From assembly GCF_015352975.1 (NCBI RefSeq), contig NZ_JACYIZ010000004.1:62001-126000 (forward strand): a stretch of 64,000 nucleotides of DNA. Reading direction: 5' to 3'. Below, in pieces: positions 1 through 9,159 of the stretch. Below the pieces are notes generated by a model that saw only the letters and a program-made list of their open reading frames with translations, had not been told where the DNA came from and ran no database searches. The DNA is from Aestuariimicrobium ganziense (lineage in GTDB: Bacteria; Actinomycetota; Actinomycetes; Propionibacteriales; Propionibacteriaceae). Both the position numbers and the translations under genes were made by a program. Every line of letters starts with the position of its first letter. Position 1 is the stretch's first letter.

Positions 1-62
1 TCCTGATCCTCGTGGCCATCCTGGCCCTCATCCAGATGAAGGTGGGTGACCGTCGTGACTAG
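1..62 (+). CDS. Sugar ABC transporter permease, C-terminal end (partial)
   Basis: Only the last 19 codons are inside the window. They read as a hydrophobic helix followed by a short charged tail (LILVAILALIQMKVGDRRD) and a TAG stop. This is how the first permease of a MalF/UgpA-type sugar importer usually ends. The gene overlaps the next permease by 17 bases, which is typical of coupled inner-membrane partners. The identification rests mostly on the neighbour, because the fragment carries no family motif. Confidence 0.7.
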   Translation, partial: LILVAILALIQMKVGDRRD

Positions 63-870
63 GACGAGCCTGCGCCGGCTTCCCGGTTACATCTTCCTGA
101 CCATCGCCGCAATCGTCTCGGTGTTCCCGCTGTACTTCATGCTGGTCTCGGCGACCAACACCAGCCGTGAGGTGATCAGTTCGAAGCTGACGCCGGGGGG
201 CAACCTGATCAACAACTACAACGCGTTGATGGCCTCGCAGCAGAGCCTGTGGGTGGCGTTTCGCCAGTCGACGATCATCGCCGTGGTGACCACGGTGCTG
301 GCGCTGTTGATCTGCTCGATCGCCGGCTACGGCTTCGAGGTCTTCCACTCCAGGGGCAAGGACCGCCTGATGGCCGTCCTGCTGCTGGCCATCATGATTC
401 CCTTCGCCGCCACCATGATCCCGCTGTTCCAGATGTTCGCCGGGCTCAACATGGTCAACTCGGTGATGGCCGTGGTGCTGCCGGCAGTGGCCACCCCGTT
501 CCTGATCCTGTTGTTCCGACAGTCAGCCAGGAACTTCCCCCACGAGATCATCGAGGCAGCGCGCATCGACGGGCTCAGTGAGATCGCGATCTTCTTCAAG
601 ATCTTCATCCCCACGATGCGCTCGGCCTACGCCGCGGCGGCGGTCATCACCTTCATGGCGGCGTGGAACAACTTCCTGTGGCCCAAGGTGATCCTGATCA
701 ACTCGCAGTTCCAGACCATCCCGATGATGATCTCGAACCTGACCGCCGGCTACGTCACCGACTTCGGTGTGCTGATGCTCGCGGTGACGATCGCCACGTT
801 GCCGACGATCTTCGTCTTCCTCGCGCTGCAGCGCGTGTTCGCAGAAGGAATCACAGGAGCCATCAAGTGA
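46..870 (+). CDS. Carbohydrate ABC transporter permease (MalG/LacG type)
   Basis: This 274-residue protein is an inner-membrane subunit of a binding-protein-dependent sugar importer. It has about six hydrophobic segments and a binding-protein-dependent permease domain. The EAA loop that docks on the ATPase starts near residue 170 (EAARIDG). Length and motif match the MalG/LacG family. The GTG start lies inside the end of the upstream permease, and the stop overlaps the beta-galactosidase start by four bases (GTGA). The three genes therefore look like one operon, and the substrate is probably a beta-galactoside, inferred from context. The solute-binding protein and ATPase are not in the window. 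Confidence 0.93.
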   Translation: MTVVTRTSLRRLPGYIFLTIAAIVSVFPLYFMLVSATNTSREVISSKLTPGGNLINNYNALMASQQSLWVAFRQSTIIAVVTTVLALLICSIAGYGFEVFHSRGKDRLMAVLLLAIMIPFAATMIPLFQMFAGLNMVNSVMAVVLPAVATPFLILLFRQSARNFPHEIIEAARIDGLSEIAIFFKIFIPTMRSAYAAAAVITFMAAWNNFLWPKVILINSQFQTIPMMISNLTAGYVTDFGVLMLAVTIATLPTIFVFLALQRVFAEGITGAIK

Positions 871-3800
871 CATTCGACCTGTCGCGTCTGTCCAACCCGC
901 TCGACTTCGCCGAGAACCGGCGTCCCGCCCACTCCGACCACCGCTGGTTCACCAGCGAGGACGAGGCGGCCACCGGCCAGAGCAGCTTCGAGCAGTGCCT
1001 CAATGGGGTGTGGAAGTTCCACTACGCCAAGAACCCGTCCAGCGCGCCCGAGGGGTTCGAGGCGCCGGGCTTCGACACCTCCGGGTGGGACGACATCCCG
1101 GTGCCGGCCCACATCCAGTTGCAGGGCTACGACCGTCCCCAGTACGTCAACACCCAGTACCCCTGGGACGGTCACGAGACCCTGGAGCCCGGGCAGGCAC
1201 CGACCCGGTTCAACCCGACCGCCAGCTACGTCACCACGTTCACCCTCGACCAGCCACTGGCCGAGGGTGAGCGGCTGGCGATCTCGTTCCAGGGTGCCGA
1301 GAGCGCACTGGCACTGTGGGTGAACGGCACCTGGATCGGCTACAGCTGTGACTCGTTCACCCCGAGCGAGTTCGACATCACCGATGCCCTGGTCGAGGGC
1401 GAGAACACCGTGGCCGCGCGCGTCTTCAAGTGGAGTGCGGCCTCGTGGCTCGAAGACCAGGACTTCTACCGGTTCTCGGGGCTGTTCCGCGACGTCATGC
1501 TGTACCGGCGTCCGGCCACCCACCTCGAGGACATGCGAGTCACCACCACCATCGATCGCGACGACTTCTCGTCCGCGTTGGTGGCGGTGCAGACCAAGCT
1601 CGAGGGTGCCGGCAGCGTCCGTGCACGGCTCGAGGGTGTGGGTGACCTGACCGACGCCGGCGAGGGGCGACTGCAGGTGCGGGTGGATGACCCGCACCTG
1701 TGGAGCGCAGAGGACCCCCACCTGTACCGGATGGTGCTCGAGGTGCTCGACGAGTCGGGTGCCGTGAGCGAGGTCGTCGTCCAGCGAGTCGGCATCCGCC
1801 GGTTCGGCATCGAGGACGGCTTGATGAAGATCAACGGCAAGCGGATCGTGTTCGTCGGCGTGAACCGCCACGAGTTCGGTCTGCAGGGCCGGGTGATGTC
1901 GCGTGAGCAGACGGTCGCTGACATGGTGCTGCTCAAGGCCAACAACGTGAACGCGATTCGCACCAGCCACTACCCGAACAACACGTTCTTCTACGAGCTG
2001 GCCGACGAGTTCGGCTTCTACGTGATCGACGAGATGAACCTCGAGACCCACGGCCTGTGGGACGAGATCGAGTTCGGCAAGCGCGAGATCGCTGACGCGG
2101 TGCCCGGTGACAACCCGGACTGGTACCCGGCCCTGGAGGACCGGGCGACGAGCTTCCTCGAGCGTGACAAGAACCACCCGTCGATCGTGATCTGGTCGCT
2201 GGGCAACGAGTCGTACGGTGGCACCAACCTGCTCAACCTGTCCGACTTCTTCCGCGAGTTCGACCCGACCCGTCCGGTGCACTACGAGGGCGTCAACTAC
2301 GACCGACGCCACCAGCGCACCACCGACATGGTCAGCCAGATGTACACCCCGGCTGACAAGGTCGCCGAACAACTCAAGGAGAACCGCGACAAGCCGTTCA
2401 TCCTGTGCGAGTACGCCCACGTGATGGGCAACTCGTTCGGCGCGGTCGACAAGTACATTGAGTTGGCCTACAGCGACGAGCTCTACCAGGGCGGCTTCAT
2501 CTGGGACTTCTCCGATCAGGCGATCGCCCTGGTCGACCGCCACGGCCAGGCTTACTTCGGCTACGGCGGCGACTGCGGTGAGGCCCCGCACGACTCCGAC
2601 TTCTGTGGCAACGGCATCCTGTTCGCCGACCACACCCCGAAGCCGGTCGTGCAGGAGATGAAGTACCTCTACCAGGGCTTCAAGATGTCGGTGGAGGCGG
2701 GTGAGTTCACCCTCACCAACCGCCTGCTGTTCACCTCGTCGTCGGCCTACGAGTGCGTGGTCACCCTGGCCCGCGAGGGACGACGACTGGCCTCGGCGGT
2801 GGTCGAGACCGACGTCGCCCCGGGCGAGACCGGCAGCTACCTGGTGCCGCTCGACAAGCCGGTCGTGCCCGGTGAGTACACCGTCGAGGTGTCGTTCCGA
2901 CTGCGCGAGGGGACGAGTTGGGCTCCGGCCGGCCACGAGGTGGCCTACGAGCAGGGCGTGTTCACCGTCGAGGGCGAGGCTCGTCCGAAGGCGGCACCCA
3001 AGCCCGAACTGGTCGAGGGCATCCACAACATCGGGGTGAGGGGACGCCACTTCGAGGCGCTGTTCTCACGCATCCACGGCGGCCTGATGTCGTACCGCTA
3101 CGGCGCGACGCCCGATGGTGGGCGCGAGATGCTGCGCTCGATCCCTCGTCCGAACTTCTGGCACGCCCCCACCTCGAACGAGAACGGGTGGCGGATGCAG
3201 GAGCGCGACGGGCAGTGGCTGCTGGCCAGCCAGTACGCCAACCTGCGCCGTCAGGACGGGGTGGCCAACCCCCGCGTGGCCGAGGTCGACGACTGCATCG
3301 AGGTGAGCTACGACTACGTGCTCGCCAGCAACCCGGCGACCGAGTGCGACGTGGTCTACCGGGTTGACGGCGAAGGTCGCATCGAGGTCTCGATGACGGT
3401 GCGTCCCGGCGAGGGCATGCCGGACGCTCCCGAGTTCGCGTTGCTGATGACCACCCAGCCGGAGTTCAACCAGATGACCTGGTACGGCGAGGGGCCGCTG
3501 GAGTGCTACGTCGACCGTCGCGGAGGTGCCCGTCTCGACGTGCACTCACTCGACGTGCGCGAGAACCTGACGCCCTACCTGCGTCCCCAGGAGGCAGGCA
3601 GCCGCACGGGAGTGCGGTGGGCGACGGTGACCGACACCCAGGGACGAGGCCTGCGCTTCGAGGCCGACGAGCCGATGGAGTTCTCGGCGCTACCGTGGAC
3701 TCCGGTCGAGATCGAGAGCGCCGACCACCACGTCGACCTGCCCCCGATCCAGCGGACGGTGCTGCGCCCAGCGTTGATGCGCCGCGGTGTCGGTGGCGAC

Positions 3801-3887
3801 CAGTCGTGGGGTGCGATGACCCATCCGGAGTACTGCCTGCCGACCGGCGAACTGAGCTTCATGTTCGCCTTCCAGGGCGTGCTCTGA
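867..3887 (+). CDS. lacZ: Beta-galactosidase, glycoside hydrolase family 2 (LacZ type)
   Basis: The 1006-residue enzyme hydrolyses terminal beta-galactosides, most likely in the cytoplasm because no signal peptide is seen. It has the LacZ architecture: an N-terminal sugar-binding sandwich (FQGAESALALWVNG), an immunoglobulin-like domain, a TIM barrel and a C-terminal small chain. The acid/base glutamate is about E448 in WSLGNES and the nucleophile about E515 in LCEYAHVMGN. The reading frame is open further upstream, but the GTG at 867 is preferred because it follows AGGAG and overlaps the permease stop (GTGA). Length agrees with E. coli LacZ (about 1020). It is the last gene of the importer operon and is followed by a strong hairpin. 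Confidence 0.95.
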   Translation: MTFDLSRLSNPLDFAENRRPAHSDHRWFTSEDEAATGQSSFEQCLNGVWKFHYAKNPSSAPEGFEAPGFDTSGWDDIPVPAHIQLQGYDRPQYVNTQYPWDGHETLEPGQAPTRFNPTASYVTTFTLDQPLAEGERLAISFQGAESALALWVNGTWIGYSCDSFTPSEFDITDALVEGENTVAARVFKWSAASWLEDQDFYRFSGLFRDVMLYRRPATHLEDMRVTTTIDRDDFSSALVAVQTKLEGAGSVRARLEGVGDLTDAGEGRLQVRVDDPHLWSAEDPHLYRMVLEVLDESGAVSEVVVQRVGIRRFGIEDGLMKINGKRIVFVGVNRHEFGLQGRVMSREQTVADMVLLKANNVNAIRTSHYPNNTFFYELADEFGFYVIDEMNLETHGLWDEIEFGKREIADAVPGDNPDWYPALEDRATSFLERDKNHPSIVIWSLGNESYGGTNLLNLSDFFREFDPTRPVHYEGVNYDRRHQRTTDMVSQMYTPADKVAEQLKENRDKPFILCEYAHVMGNSFGAVDKYIELAYSDELYQGGFIWDFSDQAIALVDRHGQAYFGYGGDCGEAPHDSDFCGNGILFADHTPKPVVQEMKYLYQGFKMSVEAGEFTLTNRLLFTSSSAYECVVTLAREGRRLASAVVETDVAPGETGSYLVPLDKPVVPGEYTVEVSFRLREGTSWAPAGHEVAYEQGVFTVEGEARPKAAPKPELVEGIHNIGVRGRHFEALFSRIHGGLMSYRYGATPDGGREMLRSIPRPNFWHAPTSNENGWRMQERDGQWLLASQYANLRRQDGVANPRVAEVDDCIEVSYDYVLASNPATECDVVYRVDGEGRIEVSMTVRPGEGMPDAPEFALLMTTQPEFNQMTWYGEGPLECYVDRRGGARLDVHSLDVRENLTPYLRPQEAGSRTGVRWATVTDTQGRGLRFEADEPMEFSALPWTPVEIESADHHVDLPPIQRTVLRPALMRRGVGGDQSWGAMTHPEYCLPTGELSFMFAFQGVL

Positions 3888-3893
3888 CCTGAA

Positions 3894-3940
3894 CACACGA
3901 ACGAGGGGTGGTGCTGATCGCACCACCCCTCGTCCGTGTG
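3894..3940. terminator. Bidirectional hairpin terminator between lacZ and pckG
   Basis: Two 21-base arms (CACACGAACGAGGGGTGGTGC and its complement with one mismatch) flank a 5-base loop. The hairpin sits between two convergent genes, 6 bases after the lacZ stop and 9 bases from the pckG stop. It can therefore serve both, although a U-tract is weak, as is common at high GC. Confidence 0.85.
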
Positions 3941-3949
3941 GAGTGACCC

Positions 3950-5869
3950 TCAGTGCTTGTGGGTGCGGGTCGGGTCGTGGGTGACGTCCCAGGCGATCCG
4001 GTCGAGTTCCCACCACAGCGGCTGGGGCACCTTCTCGCCCAGCGTGGTGAGCCACTGCCGCATCCGCGGAAGTTCGTCGTACCACTCGTTGACCGCGTAG
4101 CAGGTGACTGCCTCGACCTCGTCCAGGGTCATGTCGAGACCGGAGGTGTCGACCTCTTCGGGGGCGGGCACCAGGCCGACGGGGGTGTTGATGCCCTCGA
4201 CCTTGGCCTCCACCCGGTCGATCATCCACTTGAGCACGCGCGAGTTCTCACCGAAGCCTGGCCAGATGAAGTTGCCGTCCTCGTCCTTGCGGAACCAGTT
4301 GGTGTAGAAGATCTTCGGCAGCTTCTCCTCGTCGGTGCGATGCGGCATCGACAGCCAGTGGTTGAGGTAGTCACCGACGTGGTAGCCGATGAACGGCAGC
4401 ATCGCCATCGGGTCGCGCCGAACGACGCCGACCGCGCCGGTGGCCGCGGCCGTGGTCTCGGACGAGCAGGTGGCACCCATGAAGACACCGTGGGTCCAGC
4501 CGCGTGACTGGGTGACCAGCGGGATGGTGTTCTCGCGGCGGCCGCCGAAGATGATGATGTCGATCGGCACGCCCTGGGGGTTCTCGAAGTCGGACGACAG
4601 GATCGGGCACTGGCTGACCGGGGTGCAGAACCGGCTGTTGGGGTGGGCGGCCTTTTCGTCGCGGCGGCCTCCCTTGGGTCCCTTGCCCGGCTTCCAGGAG
4701 CGTCCCTTCCAGTCGATCAGATGGGCCGGCGGTTCCTTGCTCAGGCCCTCCCACCAGACCCCGCCCTCGTCGGTGTAGCCGACGTTGGTGTAGATCGTGT
4801 TGCCCGGCTCGAGCGTGCGCATGGCGTTGGGGTTGGTGGCATACGACGTGCCCGGGGCCACACCGAAGAAGCCGTTCTCGGGGTTGATCGCGTACAGGCG
4901 ACCGTCGTCCCCGATCCGGATCCAGGCGATGTCGTCGCCGAGGGTCTCGACCTGCCAGCCCGGGATGGTGGGCTCGAGCATGGTGAGGTTGGTCTTGCCA
5001 CAGGCCGACGGGAAGGCCGCGCACAGGTGGTAGGTCTTGCCCTCGGGCGAGGTCAGCTTGAGGATCAGCATGTGCTCGGCGAGCCAGCCCTCGTCCCTGC
5101 CCATCACCGAGGCGATGCGCAGTGAGTAGCACTTCTTACCCAGCAGCGAGTTGCCGCCGTAGCCCGAGCCGTAGCTCCAGATCGAGCGCTCCTCGGGGAA
5201 GTGGACGATGTACTTGGTGTCGTTGCACGGCCATGGCACGTCCTCGTGCCCCGGTGTCAGCGGCATGCCGACTGAGTGCAGCGCGGGGACGAAGTCGAGC
5301 TTCCCGTCGACCATGCGAGCCATCGGCTCGGCGCCCATCCGGGTCATGATCCTCATGGAGATGACCACGTAGGCCGAGTCGGTGATCTCGACGCCGAAGC
5401 GCGCGGCGGGGGAGTCGATCGGTCCCATGCAGAACGGGATGACGTACATGGTGCGACCCTGCATCGACCCGTCGAACAGGCCGGTGAGGATGGCCTTCAT
5501 CTGGTGGGGATCCATCCAGTGGTTGGTGGGACCGGCGTCGGACTCCTTGGCCGAGCAGATGAAGGTCTGGTCCTCGACCCGCGCGACGTCGTCGGGATCG
5601 GTGCGAGCCAGGATCGAGTGCGGCGCCAGGTCGTCGTTGAGCTTGGTCACGGTGCCTGAGGCGACCAGCAGTTCGACCAGCTCGTCGTACTCGGCCTGCG
5701 AGCCGTCGCAGTAGCGGATGGCGTCGGGTCTGGTCAGCGCTGCGGTGCGCGTGACGAAGTCGACGATGCCCTGGTGGTCGGGAACCTGTCCGACCACGCA
5801 GATGTCGGGGGTGGGCGTGGGTTCGGGTCGTGGCTGGCTCAGCTCGGCAGCGTTCGGTGCGTCAGTCAT
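3950..5869 (-). CDS. pckG: Phosphoenolpyruvate carboxykinase (GTP)
   Basis: The 639-residue cytoplasmic enzyme converts oxaloacetate plus GTP to PEP, GDP and CO2, linking the TCA cycle with gluconeogenesis; in propionate-forming actinomycetes it may also run in reverse. The GTP-family signature FPSACGKTN is present, with the active-site cysteine about residue 290. [10 protein letters not shown] and the C-terminal [22 protein letters not shown] blocks also fit the GTP family. The frame is open further upstream, but the ATG at 5869 follows a clear GAGGAG, and the extra N-terminal residues would be non-conserved. Even so it carries about 15-20 more N-terminal residues than many homologues. The gene appears to be monocistronic. 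Confidence 0.97.
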   Translation of the reverse strand: MTDAPNAAELSQPRPEPTPTPDICVVGQVPDHQGIVDFVTRTAALTRPDAIRYCDGSQAEYDELVELLVASGTVTKLNDDLAPHSILARTDPDDVARVEDQTFICSAKESDAGPTNHWMDPHQMKAILTGLFDGSMQGRTMYVIPFCMGPIDSPAARFGVEITDSAYVVISMRIMTRMGAEPMARMVDGKLDFVPALHSVGMPLTPGHEDVPWPCNDTKYIVHFPEERSIWSYGSGYGGNSLLGKKCYSLRIASVMGRDEGWLAEHMLILKLTSPEGKTYHLCAAFPSACGKTNLTMLEPTIPGWQVETLGDDIAWIRIGDDGRLYAINPENGFFGVAPGTSYATNPNAMRTLEPGNTIYTNVGYTDEGGVWWEGLSKEPPAHLIDWKGRSWKPGKGPKGGRRDEKAAHPNSRFCTPVSQCPILSSDFENPQGVPIDIIIFGGRRENTIPLVTQSRGWTHGVFMGATCSSETTAAATGAVGVVRRDPMAMLPFIGYHVGDYLNHWLSMPHRTDEEKLPKIFYTNWFRKDEDGNFIWPGFGENSRVLKWMIDRVEAKVEGINTPVGLVPAPEEVDTSGLDMTLDEVEAVTCYAVNEWYDELPRMRQWLTTLGEKVPQPLWWELDRIAWDVTHDPTRTHKH

Positions 5870-6062
5870 GGTCGCTCCTCGGACGGCGTCGTCCTGGTGG
5901 TGCCTCCCCGGCCCGGGGGGGTGGGGAAGCTGCGCCGGCCAGGCGCCGTGGCCTCGCCGGCCCAGCGCTTCGAGCCTAGCGGGGGCATCGTTGGCGAGGG
6001 AATGGGGGGTGAGGCATCTCACGTCATGGGCGAGGTGGCCGCGGTGGTGCTGGGTTCGCCGG

Positions 6063-6092
6063 TTGGACCGTGGCAGGGGAGTCCGGTAGAGT
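6063..6092 (+). promoter_or_regulatory. Promoter of tRNA-Arg
   Basis: A -35 box TTGGAC (6063-6068) is followed after 18 bases by a -10 box TAGAGT (6087-6092). Transcription would start near 6099, about 16 bases before the mature tRNA. This is a good housekeeping sigma promoter. Confidence 0.65.
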
Positions 6093-6114
6093 TGCTGAGC
6101 GCCCGCAAGGGCAT

Positions 6115-6190
6115 GCGCTCGTGGCTCAACGGATAGAGCATCTGACTACGGATCAGAAGGTTGGGGGTTCGAATCCCTCCGAGCGCGCCA
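6115..6190 (+). tRNA. tRNA-Arg (anticodon ACG)
   Basis: A full cloverleaf can be folded. The acceptor arm GCGCTCG pairs with CGAGCGC. The D-loop GGCTCAACGGATAGAGC is standard, the anticodon stem TCTGA/TCAGA encloses loop CTACGGA with anticodon ACG, and the T-arm contains GGTTCGAATCC. The 3' CCA is encoded. The A34 wobble base would be deaminated to inosine by TadA, whose gene is at 33.4 kb in this window. Confidence 0.97.
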
Positions 6191-6279
6191 CTGTTGGACG
6201 AGATGCAGCCCCTTGTCAGGTCGGGAAACCCGGACTGGAGATGGGTTGCTCACGGCTCGGGCAGGCGATGCCCAACGGA

Positions 6280-6621
6280 TCACTCCACGGCCAGCAGCGC
6301 CGACAGCGCCGCCACGGCGTCCGGCTTGATCCAGTAGTAGACGAAGGTGCCGCGCCGCTCGCTGTCGACCAGGCCCGCCTCGCGCAGGGTCTTGAGGTGG
6401 TGAGAGATCGTGGCGGACGACAGGTCGAAGGCCGGCGAGATCTCGCACACGCACAGCTCGGGCCTGGACGCGATCATCGAGGCCATCTGCAGTCGGACCG
6501 GGTCCCCCAAAGCCTTGAACATCGGCGCCAGCCGCTGCGCGTCCTCGGCGGTCACCGGGGTCGTCGCGAGTCCACAGCAGGTCAGTGCCGCGCTGCCGGG
6601 CGTCGACGCCAGAGTTGTCAT
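6280..6621 (-). CDS. arsR: Arsenite-responsive repressor ArsR (Corynebacterium type)
   Basis: The 113-residue winged-helix repressor of the ArsR/SmtB family should block the divergent ars operon until As(III) binds. The helix-turn-helix is SATISHHLKTLREAGLV. The start at 6621 puts a cysteine pair at C15-C16 and ELCVCE cysteines at C57 and C59. This closely matches the C. glutamicum ArsR site (C15, C16, C55) and supports this start over an upstream extension in the same frame. An AGGAGG lies unusually close (one base) to the ATG, so translation may instead be leaderless. The gene is divergent from arsM with the operator between them. Confidence 0.93.
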   Translation of the reverse strand: MTTLASTPGSAALTCCGLATTPVTAEDAQRLAPMFKALGDPVRLQMASMIASRPELCVCEISPAFDLSSATISHHLKTLREAGLVDSERRGTFVYYWIKPDAVAALSALLAVE

Positions 6622-6630
6622 GCCTCCTAT

Positions 6631-6651
6631 CTTGACAGATGTCGAATCAAG
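6631..6651. promoter_or_regulatory. Probable ArsR operator
   Basis: An interrupted dyad CTTGA-N11-TCAAG lies between divergent arsR and arsM, 10 bases from the arsR start. Its TTGA/TCAA half-sites resemble ArsR/SmtB-family operators. A TTGACA, usable as a -35 box toward arsM, overlaps the left half. Binding is inferred from position and symmetry only. Confidence 0.6.
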
Positions 6652-6698
6652 GGTGGAGAGTGGTGCTGATTCGAGGAGCGTCGAGACAAGGGGATTCG

Positions 6699-7571
6699 AT
6701 GACCACGCCACAGACCGACGACCAGGTGCGTTCAGCCGTCCAGGAGCGGTATGCCAGTGCGGCCCGGCTCGCCCTGGTCGACGAGTCCGCCAGCTGCTGC
6801 GGAGGCTCCTCCTGCTGCGAAGAAGCCAGCAAGGTCCAGGCCATCGACCCGATCACCTCAGGCAACTACGACGAGGACGACACCCCGTTCACGGCCGCGC
6901 TCGCTGCCTCGCTCGGCTGTGGCAACCCGACGGCCCTGGCAGAACTGTGTCCCGGTGAGGACGTGCTCGACCTGGGCTCCGGTGGGGGACTTGACGTCCT
7001 GCTGTCGGCTCGAAGGATCGCCCCCAGTGGTGTCGCGTACGGACTGGACATGACCCCAGAGATGCTCGAACTCGCCGAGCGCCACCGGGTTGAGGCCGGC
7101 ATCGAGAACGCCCGGTTCATGCTGGGCTCGATCGAACAGGTGCCGCTGCCCGACCAGAGCGTCGACGTCGTCATCTCCAACTGCGTGATCAACCTCAGCC
7201 CCGACAAGGACGCGGTGCTCCGCGAGGCGCATCGTGTGCTTCGTCCACACGGACGATTCGCCGTCTCCGACATCGTGCTGCTGCGCGAGATCCCTGCTGA
7301 GCTGCGCAGCGTCATGGCGCTGTGGACCGGCTGCATCTCCGGGTCGCTGCTTGACTCCGACTACGTCGCGAAGCTGGAGGGTGCCGGCTTCGTCGACGCC
7401 TCGGTCGAGGTCACCAAGCTCTACGACAGTGAAGCTCTGACCGAGATGGCTGACCAACTCGACCCGAGCCACCTGCCCGATGGCTTCTCCCTGGCTGACG
7501 CGGTGCAGACCCTCGACGGGGCCTTCGCCAGCGCCTTCATCCGCGCCACCAAGCCGGGAACTGACGCATGA
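6699..7571 (+). CDS. arsM: Arsenite S-adenosylmethyltransferase ArsM
   Basis: The 290-residue cytoplasmic enzyme methylates As(III) using SAM. Motif I is DLGSGGGLDV (about residues 91-100). The three cysteines that bind arsenite in ArsM enzymes are present: C74 (LGCGNP), C162 (NCVINL) and C212 (GCISGSL). A cysteine-rich N-terminal segment (C33, C34, C39, C40) is also typical. The ATG at 6699 follows AAGGGG. The gene is first of arsM-acr3-arsC; its stop overlaps the acr3 start (ATGA). Methylation beside efflux gives the cell two disposal routes for arsenite. Confidence 0.95.
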   Translation: MTTPQTDDQVRSAVQERYASAARLALVDESASCCGGSSCCEEASKVQAIDPITSGNYDEDDTPFTAALAASLGCGNPTALAELCPGEDVLDLGSGGGLDVLLSARRIAPSGVAYGLDMTPEMLELAERHRVEAGIENARFMLGSIEQVPLPDQSVDVVISNCVINLSPDKDAVLREAHRVLRPHGRFAVSDIVLLREIPAELRSVMALWTGCISGSLLDSDYVAKLEGAGFVDASVEVTKLYDSEALTEMADQLDPSHLPDGFSLADAVQTLDGAFASAFIRATKPGTDA

Positions 7572-8686
7572 CCGCCACCACAGAGGCACCCGTCACAGCC
7601 CCGGTGGCCGCTCGGCTGTCGACCCTCGACCGCTGGCTGCCGGCCTGGATCCTGCTCGCGATGATCGCGGGCCTGCTGCTCGGCCGCCTGGTGCCCGGGC
7701 TGGGCTCAGCGCTGTCCGCGGTGCAGGTCGACGGCATCTCTCTGCCGATCGCCATCGGATTGCTGGTGATGATGTACCCGGTGCTGGCCAAGGTGCGCTA
7801 CGACCGGCTCGACACCGTGACCGCCGACAAGCGGCTGCTGGTCTCGAGCCTGGTGCTCAACTGGCTGGTCGGGCCTGCCCTGATGTTCGCCCTGGCCTGG
7901 CTGATGCTGCCCGACCTGCCCGAGTACCGCACCGGGCTGATCATCGTCGGACTGGCGCGCTGCATCGCCATGGTGATCATCTGGAACGACCTCGCCTGTG
8001 GTGACCGTGAGGCGGCCGCGGTGCTGGTGGCCCTCAACTCGGTCTTCCAGGTGGTCGCCTTCGCCGCCCTCGGCTGGTTCTACCTGTCGGTGCTGCCCGG
8101 TTGGCTGGGCCTGCCACAGTCCGACCTCGACGTGTCGGCCTGGCAGATCGCCAAGAGCGTCCTGATCTTCCTGGGCATCCCACTGCTGGCCGGCTACCTG
8201 TCCCGCAAGCTGGGCGAGAAGCGCTGGGGACGAGCCGCCTACGAGTCGTCCTTCCTGCCCAAGGTCGGCCCATGGGCCCTCTACGGCCTGCTGTTCACCA
8301 TCGTCGTGCTGTTCGCGCTGCAGGGGGACGAGATCACCAGTCGTCCCTGGGACGTCGCCCGCATCGCGCTGCCGCTCCTGGCCTACTTCGCCCTGATGTG
8401 GGGCGGTGGCTATTTGCTCGGCAAGGTGCTCGGCATGACCTACGAGCGGACGACCACGCTCGCCTTCACCGCCGCCGGCAACAACTTCGAGCTCGCGATC
8501 GCCGTGGCCATCGCCACCTTCGGTCTCACCTCGGGGCATGCCCTGGCCGCTGTCGTCGGGCCGCTGATCGAAGTACCGGTGCTGGTGGCGCTGGTCTACG
8601 TGTCGCTCTGGTTGACGAAGCGGTTCCCGCACGAGGCCCCGCTGTCGAAGGGCCAAGCCACCTCTTCCGCACCACTGAACTCTTGA
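7568..8686 (+). CDS. acr3: ACR3-family arsenite efflux permease
   Basis: The 372-residue membrane protein exports arsenite using the proton gradient. About ten hydrophobic helices are visible. The ACR3 signature GLARCIAMVIIWNDLACGD contains the conserved cysteine required for transport, and FTAAGNNFELAIAVAIATFG is the second family block. Length matches bacterial ACR3 (350-400). It starts at the ATG overlapping the arsM stop, so it is translationally coupled, and arsC follows after 17 bases. Confidence 0.96.
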   Translation: MTATTEAPVTAPVAARLSTLDRWLPAWILLAMIAGLLLGRLVPGLGSALSAVQVDGISLPIAIGLLVMMYPVLAKVRYDRLDTVTADKRLLVSSLVLNWLVGPALMFALAWLMLPDLPEYRTGLIIVGLARCIAMVIIWNDLACGDREAAAVLVALNSVFQVVAFAALGWFYLSVLPGWLGLPQSDLDVSAWQIAKSVLIFLGIPLLAGYLSRKLGEKRWGRAAYESSFLPKVGPWALYGLLFTIVVLFALQGDEITSRPWDVARIALPLLAYFALMWGGGYLLGKVLGMTYERTTTLAFTAAGNNFELAIAVAIATFGLTSGHALAAVVGPLIEVPVLVALVYVSLWLTKRFPHEAPLSKGQATSSAPLNS

Positions 8687-8703
8687 CGAGAGCGAGACCG
8701 ACC

Positions 8704-9132
8704 ATGACCGACTCCACCACCCGGCCGTCCGTCCTCTACGTCTGCGTGCACAACGCGGGGCGTTCCCAGATGGCCGCCGCCTACACCCACCACCTCTCCG
8801 GCGGTGCTGTTGAGGTTCGCTCGGCCGGCTCGGCACCCGCCGACTCCATCAACCCCGCGGTGCGAGCGGCGATGCTCGAGGAGGGCATCGACATCTCGCA
8901 CGAGAAGCCCAAGATCCTCACCGTCGAGGCCGTCCAGGCCTCCGACGTCGTGATCACGATGGGTTGCGGTGACACGTGTCCCTTCTATCCCGGCAAGCGC
9001 TACGAGGACTGGGTGCTGGCTGATCCGGCCGGGCAAGGTGTCGATGCGGTTCGTCCGATTCGTGACGAGATCAAGGGCCGCGTGCAGTCGCTGCTGATCG
9101 AACTCGGCGTGCAGCCTCGCCAGCTCAGTTGA
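8704..9132 (+). CDS. arsC: Arsenate reductase, low-molecular-weight phosphatase fold
   Basis: The 142-residue cytoplasmic enzyme reduces arsenate to arsenite for export by ACR3. The active-site loop is CVHNAGRS with C14 and R20 (CX5R). The acidic DPAGQ motif and the GCGDTCP segment, with two more cysteines, follow. Close actinobacterial homologues act as arsenate-mycothiol transferases; the cysteine pair also leaves a thioredoxin-type relay possible. Start is the ATG 17 bases after acr3. A terminator hairpin spans its stop codon. Confidence 0.95.
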   Translation: MTDSTTRPSVLYVCVHNAGRSQMAAAYTHHLSGGAVEVRSAGSAPADSINPAVRAAMLEEGIDISHEKPKILTVEAVQASDVVITMGCGDTCPFYPGKRYEDWVLADPAGQGVDAVRPIRDEIKGRVQSLLIELGVQPRQLS

Positions 9133-9145
9133 TCTGGCGAGGCTG
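9112..9145. terminator. Hairpin terminator at the end of the ars operon
   Basis: A perfect 12-base inverted repeat (CAGCCTCGCCAG / CTGGCGAGGCTG) with a 10-base loop includes the arsC stop codon. The next gene converges from the other side, 15 bases away, so the hairpin may serve both. Confidence 0.75.
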
Positions 9146-9159
9146 GCGCTGACAACGCC

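Noticed and set aside
750..3050. Long open frame antisense to lacZ (766 codons)
   Set aside because: High GC leaves antisense frames open; its product is Val/Leu/Asp-rich without motifs, while the plus-strand lacZ is complete.
6191..6279. Small hairpin TCGGGAAACCCGGA after tRNA-Arg as terminator
   Set aside because: The stem is only about five bases with no U-tract; too weak to list as a feature.
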